The notes under the pieces: generated by a model
The model's input: only the letters and a program-made list of their open reading frames with translations
Databases searched by the model: none
Told to the model about the DNA's origin: nothing
Assembly (NCBI RefSeq): GCF_902713425.1
Contig: NC_081209.1
Coordinates: forward strand, 6,922,001 to 6,986,000
Length of the DNA: 64,000 nucleotides
Direction: 5' to 3'
Origin: Acipenser ruthenus
Lineage: Eukaryota > Chordata > Actinopteri > Acipenseriformes > Acipenseridae
Position numbers and translations under genes: made by a program
Shown: piece after piece, positions 46,826-59,000 of the stretch
How positions within the stretch are numbered: position 1 is the first letter of the stretch
Layout: the number at the start of each line of letters is the position of its first letter

Positions 46826-47785
46826 TTATGGCTCACTCTGCTGCTGTATTTTTCCACAACAGGACACAGACATAAGTTTCTCCTTCAGATTCTTGTTAGT
46901 GGCCGTCAACAGAACTCCCGTTGCTGCACAGTAGAAGGCCATATCTAAAAAAAGGGACTTGTCAGACATATGTTCTTTTTTTCCATGAGTAAGGAGGTAA
47001 ACGAACGCCAGCGTGATGGTGAACAGATACACTACCACCAGGGACATGATCATTTTGCAGATCAGTAGGTAGGAGTTTCTGCTCTGGAACTCGTTCTGGT
47101 TTCTTTTCATTTGCTGGGTGTGTTTGTAGAGATGGACCACAAGCTGGCTGCTGGTGGTCACCATGATTATGAGGGGGATGGGACATAGAAATAACACAAA
47201 GATAAAAAAGTACAAATCTCTGGCAAAAGTCTCTGGGAAACTGAAAGCAGGTTTGGTGCATGGCGTGCCCAGGGTGTTGTTGATGTTGTAAGTGTTGTTA
47301 GCAGTAGCGTTTGCTGGCATTATTGGAATAAGATACAAAAATGGGCAGAACAAGACGAAGCAGAAGAACACAGAGAGGATGAGAGCCCCGTTGACAACCA
47401 GCGAGATATTCCTCTTGAGCTTGATGAAGAGAGTGGCTGGTAGGCTGATGATCTTCACACAGTAGAAGACACAAAGCCAAGCAATGGACCAGAAACTTGA
47501 AGCGCTGGCAATGAACAAGATGAAGAAGACCACTGGCATGACTCTTCCCATGTCGGTAGTGCAGTAGATTTTAAACTCATACAAATATAGACTGTAAATC
47601 GTTGACAAGTCCAAGATCATATTGGAGAGTGAGGTGCATGAAATTATGAATTCAAGTGTCTGATAACTTTTGCTTTTCCTCTGCAGCTGGACGGTCATGA
47701 CAAGATTGAAGAGATTCCACAGCACTCCAAACACCAGCAGAGCTCCGCTGATGAATGTTAGTATTACAGCTCCAGTTGATTGCAT
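46826..47785 (-). CDS. tas2r: Bitter taste receptor, T2R family, copy A
   Basis: A single-exon 319-aa seven-helix receptor. T2R marks are GVLWNLFNLVM in helix 1, SFWSIAWLCVFYCVKI in helix 3 (the family's W..A..L.VFY..KI pattern), a glycosylation-rich second outer loop (NATANNTYNINNT), HLYKHTQQM after helix 5 and NKNLKEKL after helix 7. V1R and TAAR motifs are absent. T2Rs couple to gustducin-type G proteins in taste and other chemosensory cells. It is about 95% identical to copy B; the start codon is conserved in both copies. No damage is seen. Confidence 0.88.
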   Translation of the reverse strand: MQSTGAVILTFISGALLVFGVLWNLFNLVMTVQLQRKSKSYQTLEFIISCTSLSNMILDLSTIYSLYLYEFKIYCTTDMGRVMPVVFFILFIASASSFWSIAWLCVFYCVKIISLPATLFIKLKRNISLVVNGALILSVFFCFVLFCPFLYLIPIMPANATANNTYNINNTLGTPCTKPAFSFPETFARDLYFFIFVLFLCPIPLIIMVTTSSQLVVHLYKHTQQMKRNQNEFQSRNSYLLICKMIMSLVVVYLFTITLAFVYLLTHGKKEHMSDKSLFLDMAFYCAATGVLLTATNKNLKEKLMSVSCCGKIQQQSEP

Positions 47786-49089
47786 TGTGATTTGTTATTT
47801 GTTACCCGCGTACAGATTGTGTTAAAAAAAAAAAACACCTGTAAGGTCTAAGCCTCAGCAAGCCGTGTGGAAGGAAGAAAATCTGTGACTGCTCATGATA
47901 ATAACTATACAGTGATAATAAAAAGTCATGCAAATACAAGTATCTCAGTCCATTTCACTGGCTCAGCCTTGTTTTTGAGATGCAAGGTAAAAGTAATTAG
48001 CTGTGTAATATTTAGTCACTGCTGAGAAACGACTCAGTAAAACTGATTTACATTTGTTTTGTAATGTATTGAAATGCATTTAAAACAAGCAAATGAGGAT
48101 TTATGATTTCACTTGCCTTCACTGAAAGAGGGTGAGGTGGCATACTCGGTCAATGCACATCAGTTCTAAAGGCCTGGAACAGAATCTGGCTAAAGTCACA
48201 GCCGCGTATAGTGGTCTTAACAAACCCAGCACACAATTCAGCACAGCCGGCACTGGACTGGACACATTTGCAAACCAATTACCTTAATTAAAAGCATGTA
48301 GCTGTGCAAAGGTGGCCATCTTGGCTCCAGGCTGTTCCTCCACTCCTGAGCCAAGATGGTCACCAGCCACAAAAACACAGATTTTAACTGTGCAGCGCCT
48401 CTGCCCAGTCACAGAGCTGCATCTTCTCTGTGGATGAAAAGAAGAATAGAGAGGCTCAACCCTGCAGCCTTTTAGGCTCAACCAGTCCTTTGCACTCTCA
48501 GGGACTGCATGCCCTCAGAAGAGCTTCATTAGTATGAGTTACGATGCTGTGTTTTGCCCTGTGGAAATCAGTCCACTAGGAACTGAAACCATCAGGCACT
48601 GAGACCACCAGAAGCACCAATATGACAGGATCTTTACTGACCAAAGGGCCTCCCTGGTGCTGGTAGAGAACCAAGGTGCAAAGCTCCTGCTGCTGCAGAG
48701 TCAGATACACATTTTTTTCTTTGGCTCTGCTTTGCAGAAAGGGAAAGCCTTGTGGTGCCAATATGAAGTGCTGATTTATCATTACTTTTCATATTTTATT
48801 AACAAATGCAGATTATCACAAATGTAATCAATTAAAGATAACTTATGCCAATAATCAATCAATATAATAAATGCCTGATTAAGGCACATTTGTTTACCAC
48901 AGACCCATGTGCTTTTTGCACTGTGTATTGGTGAAAGTAAAAACACACCAGCAATGATTCAGAACTAGTAAGAGAAAAAGATGGACAATCACCCTGTGTA
49001 TGCTGCTTGTCCCCACTTTGATGTACATGCTTCATATTACATCACTTTATGTTCTTTGCCATTCTCAGTGGTTCTTAAAGCAATCCATG

Positions 49090-49153
<64 letters not shown>

Positions 49154-50646
49154 GAAAATGACACATAATTTAATATATTTATTTTAAGAAAACTTATTTG
49201 AAATAAACAGTTGACACAGGGCAGTGAAAATGTTACTGCAGCTGATATTAAAGGAACAGATTTTAAAACTTTAGAGGGGAATTTGAATTTTGTACACCAT
49301 GTCCTCTGGACAGCTGTTTTTATAAAGATCCCTCAAAACACCAACTCATATTATTATTATTTTTTTTATTGGTTACTACAAGAAATATAGAGAATCCAAC
49401 AGCACTTCAGCACACGACTAGAGTACTGGAGTAGCAGGAATAGGATCACAGCAAACATTACTACCAAATACAATTTATTTTAACCACAGCTCTACAGAAC
49501 AACCTGCATTTACATTACAAAACATTCCGATGCAACACTTTATATGAACCGGGCAACCATGAATATTATAATTACAGGTAATTACCTCCTTTATTACTTT
49601 CAGAATTTATACACACACACACACACACATATATCTATACAATATTTTTGTTGTTGTACTAGGTTTAATGATATAGTACTAGCAAGAAACAACCTAGTTG
49701 CAGGCAGAAGCTGTTCATTTCTTCTTCTCAGTAGTATCTTGCTCGTTTTATATTATAAAATATAGCTGAATTTTGCATTTGCTTCCAAAATCTATGTTGT
49801 ATACAGTACAACATTGCATTTTTATATGTGTAAAATCTGAACACACCAACAGCCACACACAGTTCTATATTTAAAGATACATTCAATGAAAGAAAAAAAA
49901 ACAACTCCTCAGCTTTACATTAAATGATTTTTACTATTTTTTTTCATTGTAGAAAAATGTATTTGGTAGATTGTTCTATGTAACAATAGCTAAAGCAAAT
50001 GCTGATTTTACATACACCTTAATCTCCACCAAATGCATCTTTATATTTACACAAAACAACAGCAATAAGAGGAAGTCAGTCAGGAAAATTAAAATATTAA
50101 TATCAGGCTTAGTTATTACTCATCATATTTTATTTAGCTCAAGCAGACGTTCTAATCAATTTAAGCTAATTTGTACGATTAAATGGACCCCACAGACCAG
50201 GCTGCTATTTGCACTGTGTTTTCATGAAAGCAAAATACTCCAGCAATGAGTCAAAACTAGAAAGACAAAAAGATGGACTTAAGAGTCTTGGTCTAGCTTC
50301 TCAAAGCTATTTACTCCAATCTGTCATTAGCGCAATTTTTATCTGAAAGAAATAATACAAATATGAATAAGAAACCACTTGAGACTTCTTACAAGTTCCT
50401 AAGTTAAATGTCTTAGTTGTATATATCTGATTTGGTAACTTTATTGGGTGTGTTTGTCTGAAATAAATAACATAATGTGCTAATGACGATTCAGAGTAAT
50501 TAGCTTTGAGACTGTAGCCCTTTATATTAACCTGCTGAGCTGTTTCTCATTAGAAACACTGGGCATTTCATTTTACTTTCACAAAAACAGTGCAAAATGC
50601 ACACTATAAATAAATAGTGACTAATGCTCTGAATCAATATGGCTTC
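47786..50646. other. Sequence between the two TAS2R genes
   Basis: Holds the upstream part of unit A, about 0.8 kb not shared with unit B (48086-48890), a short segment at 48900-48980 resembling 50200-50277, and the downstream half of unit B with a (GT)n run at 49090-49152. No other gene is seen. Confidence 0.6.
49090..49152. repeat. (GT)n microsatellite
   Basis: About 30 GT units in unit B; the matching place in unit A (about 44490) has only a handful. Confidence 0.95.
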
Positions 50647-51609
50647 TCACTTCGGCTCACTCTGCTGCTGTATTTTTCCACAGCAGGACACAGACATAAG
50701 TTTCTCCTTCAGATTCTTGTTAGTGGCCGTCAACAGAACTCCTGTTGCTGCACAGTAGAAGGCCGTATCTAAAAAAAGGGACTCGTCAGACATTTTTTCA
50801 TCTTTTCCCAGAGTCAAGAAGTAAACGAACGCCAGCGTGATGGTGAACAAATACACTATCACCAGGGAAATGATCATTTTGCAGATCAGTAGGTAGGAGT
50901 TTCTGCTCTGGAACTCGTTCTGGTTTCTTTTCATTTGCTGGGTGTGCTTGTAGATATGGACCACAAGCTGGCTGCTGGTGGTCACCATGATTATGAGGGG
51001 GATGGGACATAGAAATAACACAAAGATAAAAAAGTAAAGATCGCTGGCAAACTTCTTTGGGAAACTGAAAGCAGGTTTGGTGCATGGCGTGCCCAGGGTG
51101 TTGTTGATATTGTAAGTGTTGTTAGCAGTAGCGTTTGCTGGCATTATTGGAATAAGATACAAAAATGGGCAGAACAAGACGAAGCAGAAGAACACAGAGA
51201 GGATGAGAGCCCCGTTGACAACCAGCGAGATATTCCTCTTGAGCTTGATGAAGAGAGTGGCTGGTAGGCTGATGATCTTCACACAGTAGAAGACACAAAG
51301 CCAAGCAATGGACCAGAAACTTGAAGCGCTGGCACTGAACAAGATGAAGAAGACCACTGGTATGACTCTTCCCATGTCGGTAGTGCAGTAGATTTTAAAC
51401 TCATACAAATATAGACTGTAAATCGTTGACAAGTCCAAGATCATATTGGAGAGTGAGGTGCATGAAATTATGAATTCAAGTGTCTGATAACTTTTGCTTT
51501 TCCTCTGCAGATGGACGGTCATGACAAGATTGAAGAGATTCCACAGCACTCCAAACACCAGCAGAGCTCCGCTGATGAATGTTAGTATTACAGCTCCAGC
51601 TGATTGCAT
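50647..51609 (-). CDS. tas2r: Bitter taste receptor, T2R family, copy B
   Basis: A single-exon 320-aa intact paralog of copy A with the same T2R marks. About 16 residues differ. Only four of those lie in the first 180 residues; the rest fall between the second outer loop and helix 7 (for example SFPKKFAS against SFPETFAR, and the loop before helix 7). It ends one codon later than copy A (SEPK). Ligand is unknown. Confidence 0.88.
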   Translation of the reverse strand: MQSAGAVILTFISGALLVFGVLWNLFNLVMTVHLQRKSKSYQTLEFIISCTSLSNMILDLSTIYSLYLYEFKIYCTTDMGRVIPVVFFILFSASASSFWSIAWLCVFYCVKIISLPATLFIKLKRNISLVVNGALILSVFFCFVLFCPFLYLIPIMPANATANNTYNINNTLGTPCTKPAFSFPKKFASDLYFFIFVLFLCPIPLIIMVTTSSQLVVHIYKHTQQMKRNQNEFQSRNSYLLICKMIISLVIVYLFTITLAFVYFLTLGKDEKMSDESLFLDTAFYCAATGVLLTATNKNLKEKLMSVSCCGKIQQQSEPK

Positions 51610-52744
51610 TGTGATTTGTTATTTACTACCAGCGTACAGATTGTGTCCAAAAAAAAAAACACCTGTAAGGTCTAAGCCTCAGCAAGCTTGTGTGGAACAA
51701 AAGATGTGAAATCCGTAACTGCTTGAGACAGTGATTATAAAAAAAGTCATGCCAATATATCAGTCAGTTTCACTGGCTCAGACTAGCTTTTGACATGCAA
51801 GGTAAAAAGAAATAGCTGCGTTATATTTAGCCACTGCTAAAATACAATTGGCTCCATTAAGCTGATTTACATTTGCTATTTATCATATTGAAATGCATTA
51901 AAAAAACAATGATGTTAATGCATGTAAAGGACTAGGATCTGGTTTAAGTCAACAGAGTATGGTGATCTTAACAGGGGCGGCAGAGCCGGGGAGGGGGGGG
52001 GGGCATGCACTCTCACTTTTTTACAAAAGAATCAAGTGCACAGCAGAAAAAGGCACTTGTATACACACAGTGTTTAATTGTGGTTATACTCTATGTACAC
52101 TTTTAGTTTGTGAGATGTTTCTTCACAATAAAGGGCTAAAGTACAACAAAAAAAAATGTTTAACAGAAACAAAAAATAGTAGCAATGTAAATTAATGTAT
52201 TTTATTATTCGTTGTATTTATTCTTTAATAACAATAAAACTCAGTAAGGAGAAAAGACCTCAGTATTAAGAGATGTCCAATTTCTTAGTGGGTGTTAGTG
52301 TTGTGGCAGTAGAAATGTTTGATTTCAATTGTGACTCACCAGATCAATGCTAAACTAATTGTGTTAATAAGACCCAAATGACCTCTCCACTGAGCAACTC
52401 CAGCTCTAATTTGCAAAAAGGGAAATTTAGATGATGAATCCAGGCAGCTCATAGACTTCCGATGAACCCATCTCTCAACCGTATGGATGGAAGTAGTCTT
52501 TCCTCATAGATTGTCATTTTCTAATATTGTGACATATTTATTGTTACATTCGTGGAATTCAGGAGCCATCTCAAAATGCTTTAAAAAAATTTAAAAAAAC
52601 AGCTTTAGTCAAAAAGCAACACTGACGAAGTCATCAGGCTGCAGGATGCTTTTTTTTTTTAAACTCACTCTACAATGCATTCAGGTACCAGCTTTTACAT
52701 GTCTCTTTCCTTTATGAGACTGCACGAACCAGAATTCATTGTGA

Positions 52745-52940
52745 TGTCCCATAGTAAATACATAGCCAAGTGTAATAAAGCACAGTGAATGCACGGTAAA
52801 CCACAGGTAAGCATAGTAGAGGAAGGGTAAAGCATATTTAGAAAATGGCAAACCATATAGTAAACTATGGTAAATACATAGTAAAACCATAGGAAAAGTG
52901 AAAAATTGTGCAAATCTACCATGGTAAACTTTTCTAAAGG
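52745..52940 (+). mobile_element. MITE-like element, family F2
   Basis: Shares ATAGCCAAGTGTAATAAAGC with the copy at 14343, then repeated GGTAAAGCATA- and GTAAACTATGGTAAATAC-like units, ending CTTTTCTAAAGGG. The left terminus is not clear. Confidence 0.6.
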
Positions 52941-53380
52941 GTGAGTTAAAAGATATCCTGAACTGTCCCAGAGAAACACCATTCCCATCCTACTCTGTCC
53001 ATATTCACATACAATGTTTAATCAGTTATACAACTCCTTACCGCTATAAAAACGAGGAAAGGCAATCTTGATGAACGAGATGGTGCTTCCAGCTGGAAAC
53101 ATCCTGCTATAAAACCCTTTTTTTATTTAGCTGGATCGCTTTCCTTCTGCTGAGAAGTCTGATCACAGTATTTTCATACTTTACTGCAGGCTGACACCCA
53201 GTGGTGTCCTGCAGTAAAACAGTGGAAACTTAGCAAGAAGGTTACCCCTTCTATTATATACTCATACTGCATACTGCTATTACCATTGCCTAACTATATT
53301 TACGGTTTCGGGTTCTTTTGGGGACAGAAATGAAACTGAGGCTGTGATGGAATGAAGGCTGAAGCCGTTTATTTATGAAC

Positions 53381-53615
53381 AATAATTATTTATTTCTTAG
53401 CAGACGCCCTTATCCAGGGAGACTTACAATTGTTACAAGATATCACATTAGTTTTACATACAATTACCCATTTATACAGTTGGGTTTTTACTGGAGCAAT
53501 CTAGATAAAGTACCTTGCTCAAGAGTACAGCAGCAGCGTCCCCCACCTGGGATTGAACCCATGACCCTCTGGTCAAGAGTCCAGAGACCTAACCACTACT
53601 CCACACTGCTGCCCT
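53381..53615 (-). mobile_element. Second tRNA-derived SINE subfamily, minus strand
   Basis: Nearly the same sequence as 42522-42786 (TTAGCAGACGCCCTTATCCA at its left, GGATTGAACCCATGACCCTC near its right), without that copy's internal duplication. Confidence 0.82.
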
Positions 53616-53839
53616 ATTAATTAATCAAATAAAATGATAAAGTAGGGAAGGGAACTGGGAGTCAAAAATGAAATTAAACGATTTCAAGTAGCTTTTTCTT
53701 TACTCTACCGTATGCACTTTCCCTCTCTATCTCTCTATCTCTCCACGCACACCCTTCTCTCTCACTCGTCTTCCCCGAATCTCCAGGTCTTTTCCAAGTA
53801 TATGCGCTCCGCCCTCTACATCTTGCGCGTCAAACCTGC

Positions 53840-53990
53840 ACCCCAATTGCCCTACACACACATTCACACACACACAGGCACCCCCTGCACGCATACACAT
53901 ACATTGCAACCCCCCCCCCCACACACAACATGCAACCCCCTGCACGCACACACCACCAGGCAACCCCTGCACGCACACACACAACCTCTA
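53840..53990. repeat. Degenerate C/A-rich minisatellite
   Basis: Irregular repeats of CCCCTGCACGCA-CACAC with a run of C at about 53911. Confidence 0.75.
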
Positions 53991-54204
53991 CCCTATCCTG
54001 ACCTTATCCTCCCCAGGACCGCTACAATGACATAAATCGACCATTTTCACCGAAATGAGTGCAAGTATGCATTATAAAATATTTGCTTTGATTCAGAAAA
54101 TTGTTCCACTACAGTACTGATAATGTTAGTTATTCTTTGCAGACTTGGAAAAATCGCACCCACTGTGATGACTCACATTGCAGAGTCTGTAAATGAATAG
54201 ATCT

Positions 54205-54415
54205 TTGGAATATAATGACGCCTATGGAAGTTTACAGCAGTGCATTTCCACGGTCATTGTGCAGTTTTCACATAGCAGTTTACCATTATCGGTCATGTTT
54301 TTCAATAGGCTTGACCATATCCCTGTGGGCTATGCAGTGCGTACCTTGTATGCTTTACCATGGCTAAATTACACTTTTAGTATAGTTAGTACATTTTTAT
54401 AAGGGAGATCCTTAA
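54205..54415 (-). mobile_element. MITE-like element, family F2
   Basis: Contains GTATGCTTTACCATGGCTAA and GGCTTGACCATATCCC units and ends TTTTTATAAGGGAGATCC, the F2 end in reverse orientation. Confidence 0.55.
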
Positions 54416-54825
54416 CTGAACATTACTAATTAATTATTCATTAAAAGATATTGCGGCTCTATTGTTATAACAAAAATCTCCGAATTTCCGAAGCCTTTAC
54501 ATTTTAGAAGTATTACACTTTCGGTCAGGAATTCTAACCACGAGGACCCCTCTGAATGAATGCATTGTGCTGCTCCAATGTGTGGGCTGAGGGATCCGTG
54601 CTGGACCCTTACTGCGGTTTAACCGCTTCGATACGCTATCACTTTACCACGGCATTGCATCTTTAGCAAAGAGGGATGTTCGGATACGTCTTTTAAAGTC
54701 ATGATCTCAATTAATACTAAAAACCTGAAATTAAAGGTTGTATTGCTAAATTCAAAACCCAAATTCAAACCACATTTCAACACATCTGCTCTTGCTGGTA
54801 TAATTAGATGATTATTTCTAGTTCT

Positions 54826-54954
<129 letters not shown>

Positions 54955-55642
54955 CCAGCGCAATCTCACGCTGGCTATGACGCGCAACAAATAGAAAATC
55001 GAGTTTTATCCTGTGGGTTAGAAAAACACAAAGAAATGTATCATTTTTAGGCTTGCGTTTCTTTTTTTTTATATGGAGACGTCATAAAAGCACCTTAAGG
55101 GCTATATTTGCAGAATTAACAGTTAAATGTATACTTCCTTTTTGCTGTTTACAAACTGAGAATAAGTTATCATAACAATTAAAGAGAAAATGAAAATAAC
55201 AGGTCGATACCAGTTAAAAATGCTCCAAAAAATACAAAGTAGCTGTCCTCAAACGAGGACAACAGCAATTAATGGGTTAAAGGAAGTGAAATAATAAGTC
55301 TTTTCTGTAGTCCTTTCTTAAAACGTGCCTATCTGTTTAAGTGAAAGATTTAAAATACCCCTATTTCCAGTTGTTCACAAAAAAAAAAATGCACACGAAG
55401 TACAATAATGTAATTACACTGCCTTACGAGCATATCGTTGGCATATTTATTATAGTAATGGTGCTTAGTGTCTATTCGTGTGCTAATGTTGCTAATACTG
55501 CTGTCTGCCCACATCTCTAACAATGAACAACAGAATACGCGTGTACCTCCGCGTAGTCGTGCATGCGACGGGAGTGCCTTGCTAATTTTAAGGAAGAGAA
55601 TTAAGAACGCTATGTTTTTGTAACGTTTTCAGAGGCATCAGA

Positions 55643-55991
55643 ATGGGTCTGCGTGATTTCTGCGAGTACGAGACGATTAAATTAGTGCGGATTAGAAGCG
55701 TTAAACTGGGATCCCTGAAATGGAGCATAAACGGGACCATTTTAGCATTTATCTGGTGAGTCAAAATTCAAGTTAGAGATTTCTACTGCAAAAGCATTGA
55801 CAGTGAAATAAAATGGACATGAGGACGGTTCCTCGAGGTGAATTGTCGAGGAAAATATACTATTTGTTGAATTGTGCCCGTTAGATTGGGGTATTAGGAT
55901 ACGTTTTGCAGATGCAAGTTATTGACCGTTTATAAAAACTATTAAATTATTTTCAATATCATCGTCATAGTGATTGATTCTTTTTCAATCA

Positions 55992-56052
<61 letters not shown>

Positions 56053-59000
56053 AAGAATACAACTTATAATAAAATAAATTCATTTTTTCTTTTGAAATAA
56101 TATATCACAAAATGTTTTGGTCAGTGGTTCCTTCTTTCAACGAATCATGGAGTAGCATAGCTCAGATTCCTGAGTTTACATTGTTTGAAACGAAGGTCTT
56201 TAAAAGTGAGACCTACCAGAACCAAGGAGAGGATTGTACACTATTCTCTCCTGATCTTTGTCATCATCCTGAGTGTTTCTGAGTTATGTTGCTCCAACAC
56301 TGAGACTGAATTAGTTTTCCCTTAATTTGACTCCTAACGTGTTTTTGAGTTAAATTCACTGTCTGCTGCAGATTGTAGGCTTATTCACTGGAAACATTTG
56401 ATGTGCACAAAAACTTAATAACATTGCACTTTCCAAGAATAAATAGATGCTAATTAATTCTATAATTTTGTATTCCCGTGTATTTACTGTATTCAGATTA
56501 GGGTGTGCCAATAATTTGTTCCCCTAGAATTAAATCTGTATTATGACAGTGCTATCAAACTTTAAAAGTACTAAATAATAAAACAAACAACTGGGTAACT
56601 GATGGTTTGGAGCATTGTATGGTGCGACATCTGCTGCAAGGATAGCAGCACCATAATTACAATTTAATCCTGCAGTAAGCGTGACTAAATGTTTTTCTGT
56701 GTCAATTCTACCTGCTAACACTGTGTTTGCGACTGCGCAGCATCATGCTGGTTTGGAATAAGGAATACCAGGAACACGATTACGTCGTCAGCTCGGTGAC
56801 CGCGAAAGTGAAAGGCGTGGCGGTTACCAAGGACTCCGATCTGGAGGGAGTATTATGGGATGTGGCCGATCACAGTGGTCTATCACAGGTAACACACTAA
56901 CCTACGTTATACCAAGTCAAGTAGACAAACCTTACTTGATGTTACAAGGTACATACTATAAAATACTGTAAACAACATGCTCTTGAGCAAGCTAAAGGAA
57001 TGATCAGTATCCGAAACTCCTATCTGTAAACCGTTAATTCACTGGACTTTTCCTCATGGTCTACTATTGCAGCCTACAAATGGGTCAGTTGGATCAACCT
57101 ATACACCACCACGATAGGTAACAGCTGGATTTCATTGGAGAATCACCCAAAAAAACAAACATATGTGCATTATCCTGGTGGGGTGTAGGTTAAGGAAATC
57201 CAGCCCCAAGCCTAATTGTGTGACCCCCCTGTGCAGTTCAGCAGTAAATGTAATATAGTTGACTACGCCACCCTCACCAGATGTTAAGAATATATAAGCG
57301 ACCTTGAATATTTATCCAGTCATTAGATCTTACCCCTAACACAGATTCCCTTCAATTAGAAAGATTGCCCCCAATGGAACTGTTTATTAAAACAAAGTCA
57401 AACTCTGAATAGGAAGGGTAGCAATGTATTATACAAACAAGCAATATGATATTTAGTAAACAACAATAGTCCAAAACACCTGTTAGGTTGATGCAATACT
57501 AGGGTAGATTATAAAGGTGCTGCAATTTTACACAATTGATAGTGTGAGCTATAATGCAAGGATATTTTCTCATGGAATTAAACACAACATACATTGGTTC
57601 TCATTTGTTAATTGCTCTAAATAACAAACACACATTTCACTAACTAATGCTTTAAGGGCTATGTATGTTCTAATTGACTTTGTATTACAAATCTCGTTTT
57701 CTTCCACAGGGGAAAGACTCCTTTTTTGTTGTTACTAATGCAATAGTCACAAAGAATCAAAAACAAGGCAGCTGTCCGGAGGTAACTACTTTCAAATGCG
57801 TTGGCATCTGTATTGTATATTATCAAAGGTGCTGTAAATATATGCATGGAAGCACCTACCATTCAAGCACCTACAACCGGGCCTCTATCAAAGTGTCAGG
57901 TGTTCCGTCTTGCCCGTTGTAACTGAAACTCACTTGAAACAGTGAGAAGCTGCTGTTGTATATTACAGAATGCATTATTCAGTCTTCACTTACAGGACAA
58001 TCCATTTACACAGAAGTGTATTCTGCAGCATTCGTTCAAAAAACTTGGTTTTCAGTGATTTACTTAAGGACGCCTTATTGACTGAAGTCACACACATAGA
58101 CAAGCTTAACAATGTTATCCTTGATGTCCTTGAAAAAAAAAGCAGGTACATTTATGTAGCCTGCATACAGAAACCAGGCCTTTTCAATCGTTTTTAGGTG
58201 CCAGATTCTGGAAAAAAATGCCGTTCAAATAAGGATTGCACAAAGGGATATACTGACCAGAAGAGTAATGGTATGTCATGTTTTACTCTATTGCCTGTTT
58301 TAATTGAGCTGCCATCTTTAAACATTTGTGTATGGAATTGGGATTCTGCAAAACTCAATGATTCTATTCTTCAATAATGAGCCTGAAAGCAAAATGAACC
58401 TTGCTTTAAGTAATGTTTAAAAGTAAGGTTTTTAAACAATCTACATTTCAAACCAGTTTCAGTGCCCCTGTACCCTCGTATATCATTGTTTAGTTAACTT
58501 ACTTAACTTAGAAAACATCATAGAGAAGAGCTTACTAGTTTATTTGGGCTGTTATTCACTCCCTTAAAATTGTTTCCCTGATCTACTACATTCCTCATAT
58601 AACTGTATTTGTATTGTGCTTAGTTATGTTATGTAAATAAATGTTGATGGAAAACCATACAGTACTGTGCAAAAGTTTTAGGTAGGTGTGAAAAAATGCT
58701 GTAAAGTAAGAATGCTTTCAAAAATAGACATGTTAATAGATTATATTTGTCAATTAACTAAATGCAAAGTGAGTGAACAGAAGAAAAATCTAAATCAAAT
58801 CCATATTTGGTGTGACCACCCTTTGCCTTCAAAACAGCATCAATTCTTCTAGGTACACTTGCACAAAGTCAGGGATTTTGTAGGCATATAGTCAGGTGTA
58901 TGATTAAACAATTATACCAAACAGGTGCTAATGATCATCAATTCAATATGTAGGCTGAAACACAATCATTAACTGAAACAGAAACAGCTGTGTAGGAGGA

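Larger units (their letters stand above)
44383..48085. repeat. Tandem duplication unit A (contains TAS2R copy A)
   Basis: Collinear with 48987-51908 in direct orientation, from CAATCACCCTGTGTATGC to the sequence upstream of the receptor gene. Unit A differs by several insertions, including a solo LTR (46145-46595) and a SINE tail (45836-45897). Unit B has its own short segments that A lacks. Confidence 0.9.
48987..51908. repeat. Tandem duplication unit B (contains TAS2R copy B)
   Basis: Direct repeat of 44383-48085, carrying the same order of landmarks: a GT-rich run, the block at 49680-49890 that is nearly identical to 45360-45560, and the receptor gene. Confidence 0.9.

Noticed and set aside
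46826-51609. V1R/ORA or trace amine receptor
   Set aside because: There is no DRY-type helix 3 motif or amine-binding aspartate; the helix 3 pattern FWS..WL.VFY.VKI is that of T2R.
53727-54035. Cysteine/valine-rich or histidine/threonine-rich small protein
   Set aside because: It is a translation of a C/A-rich simple repeat on either strand.
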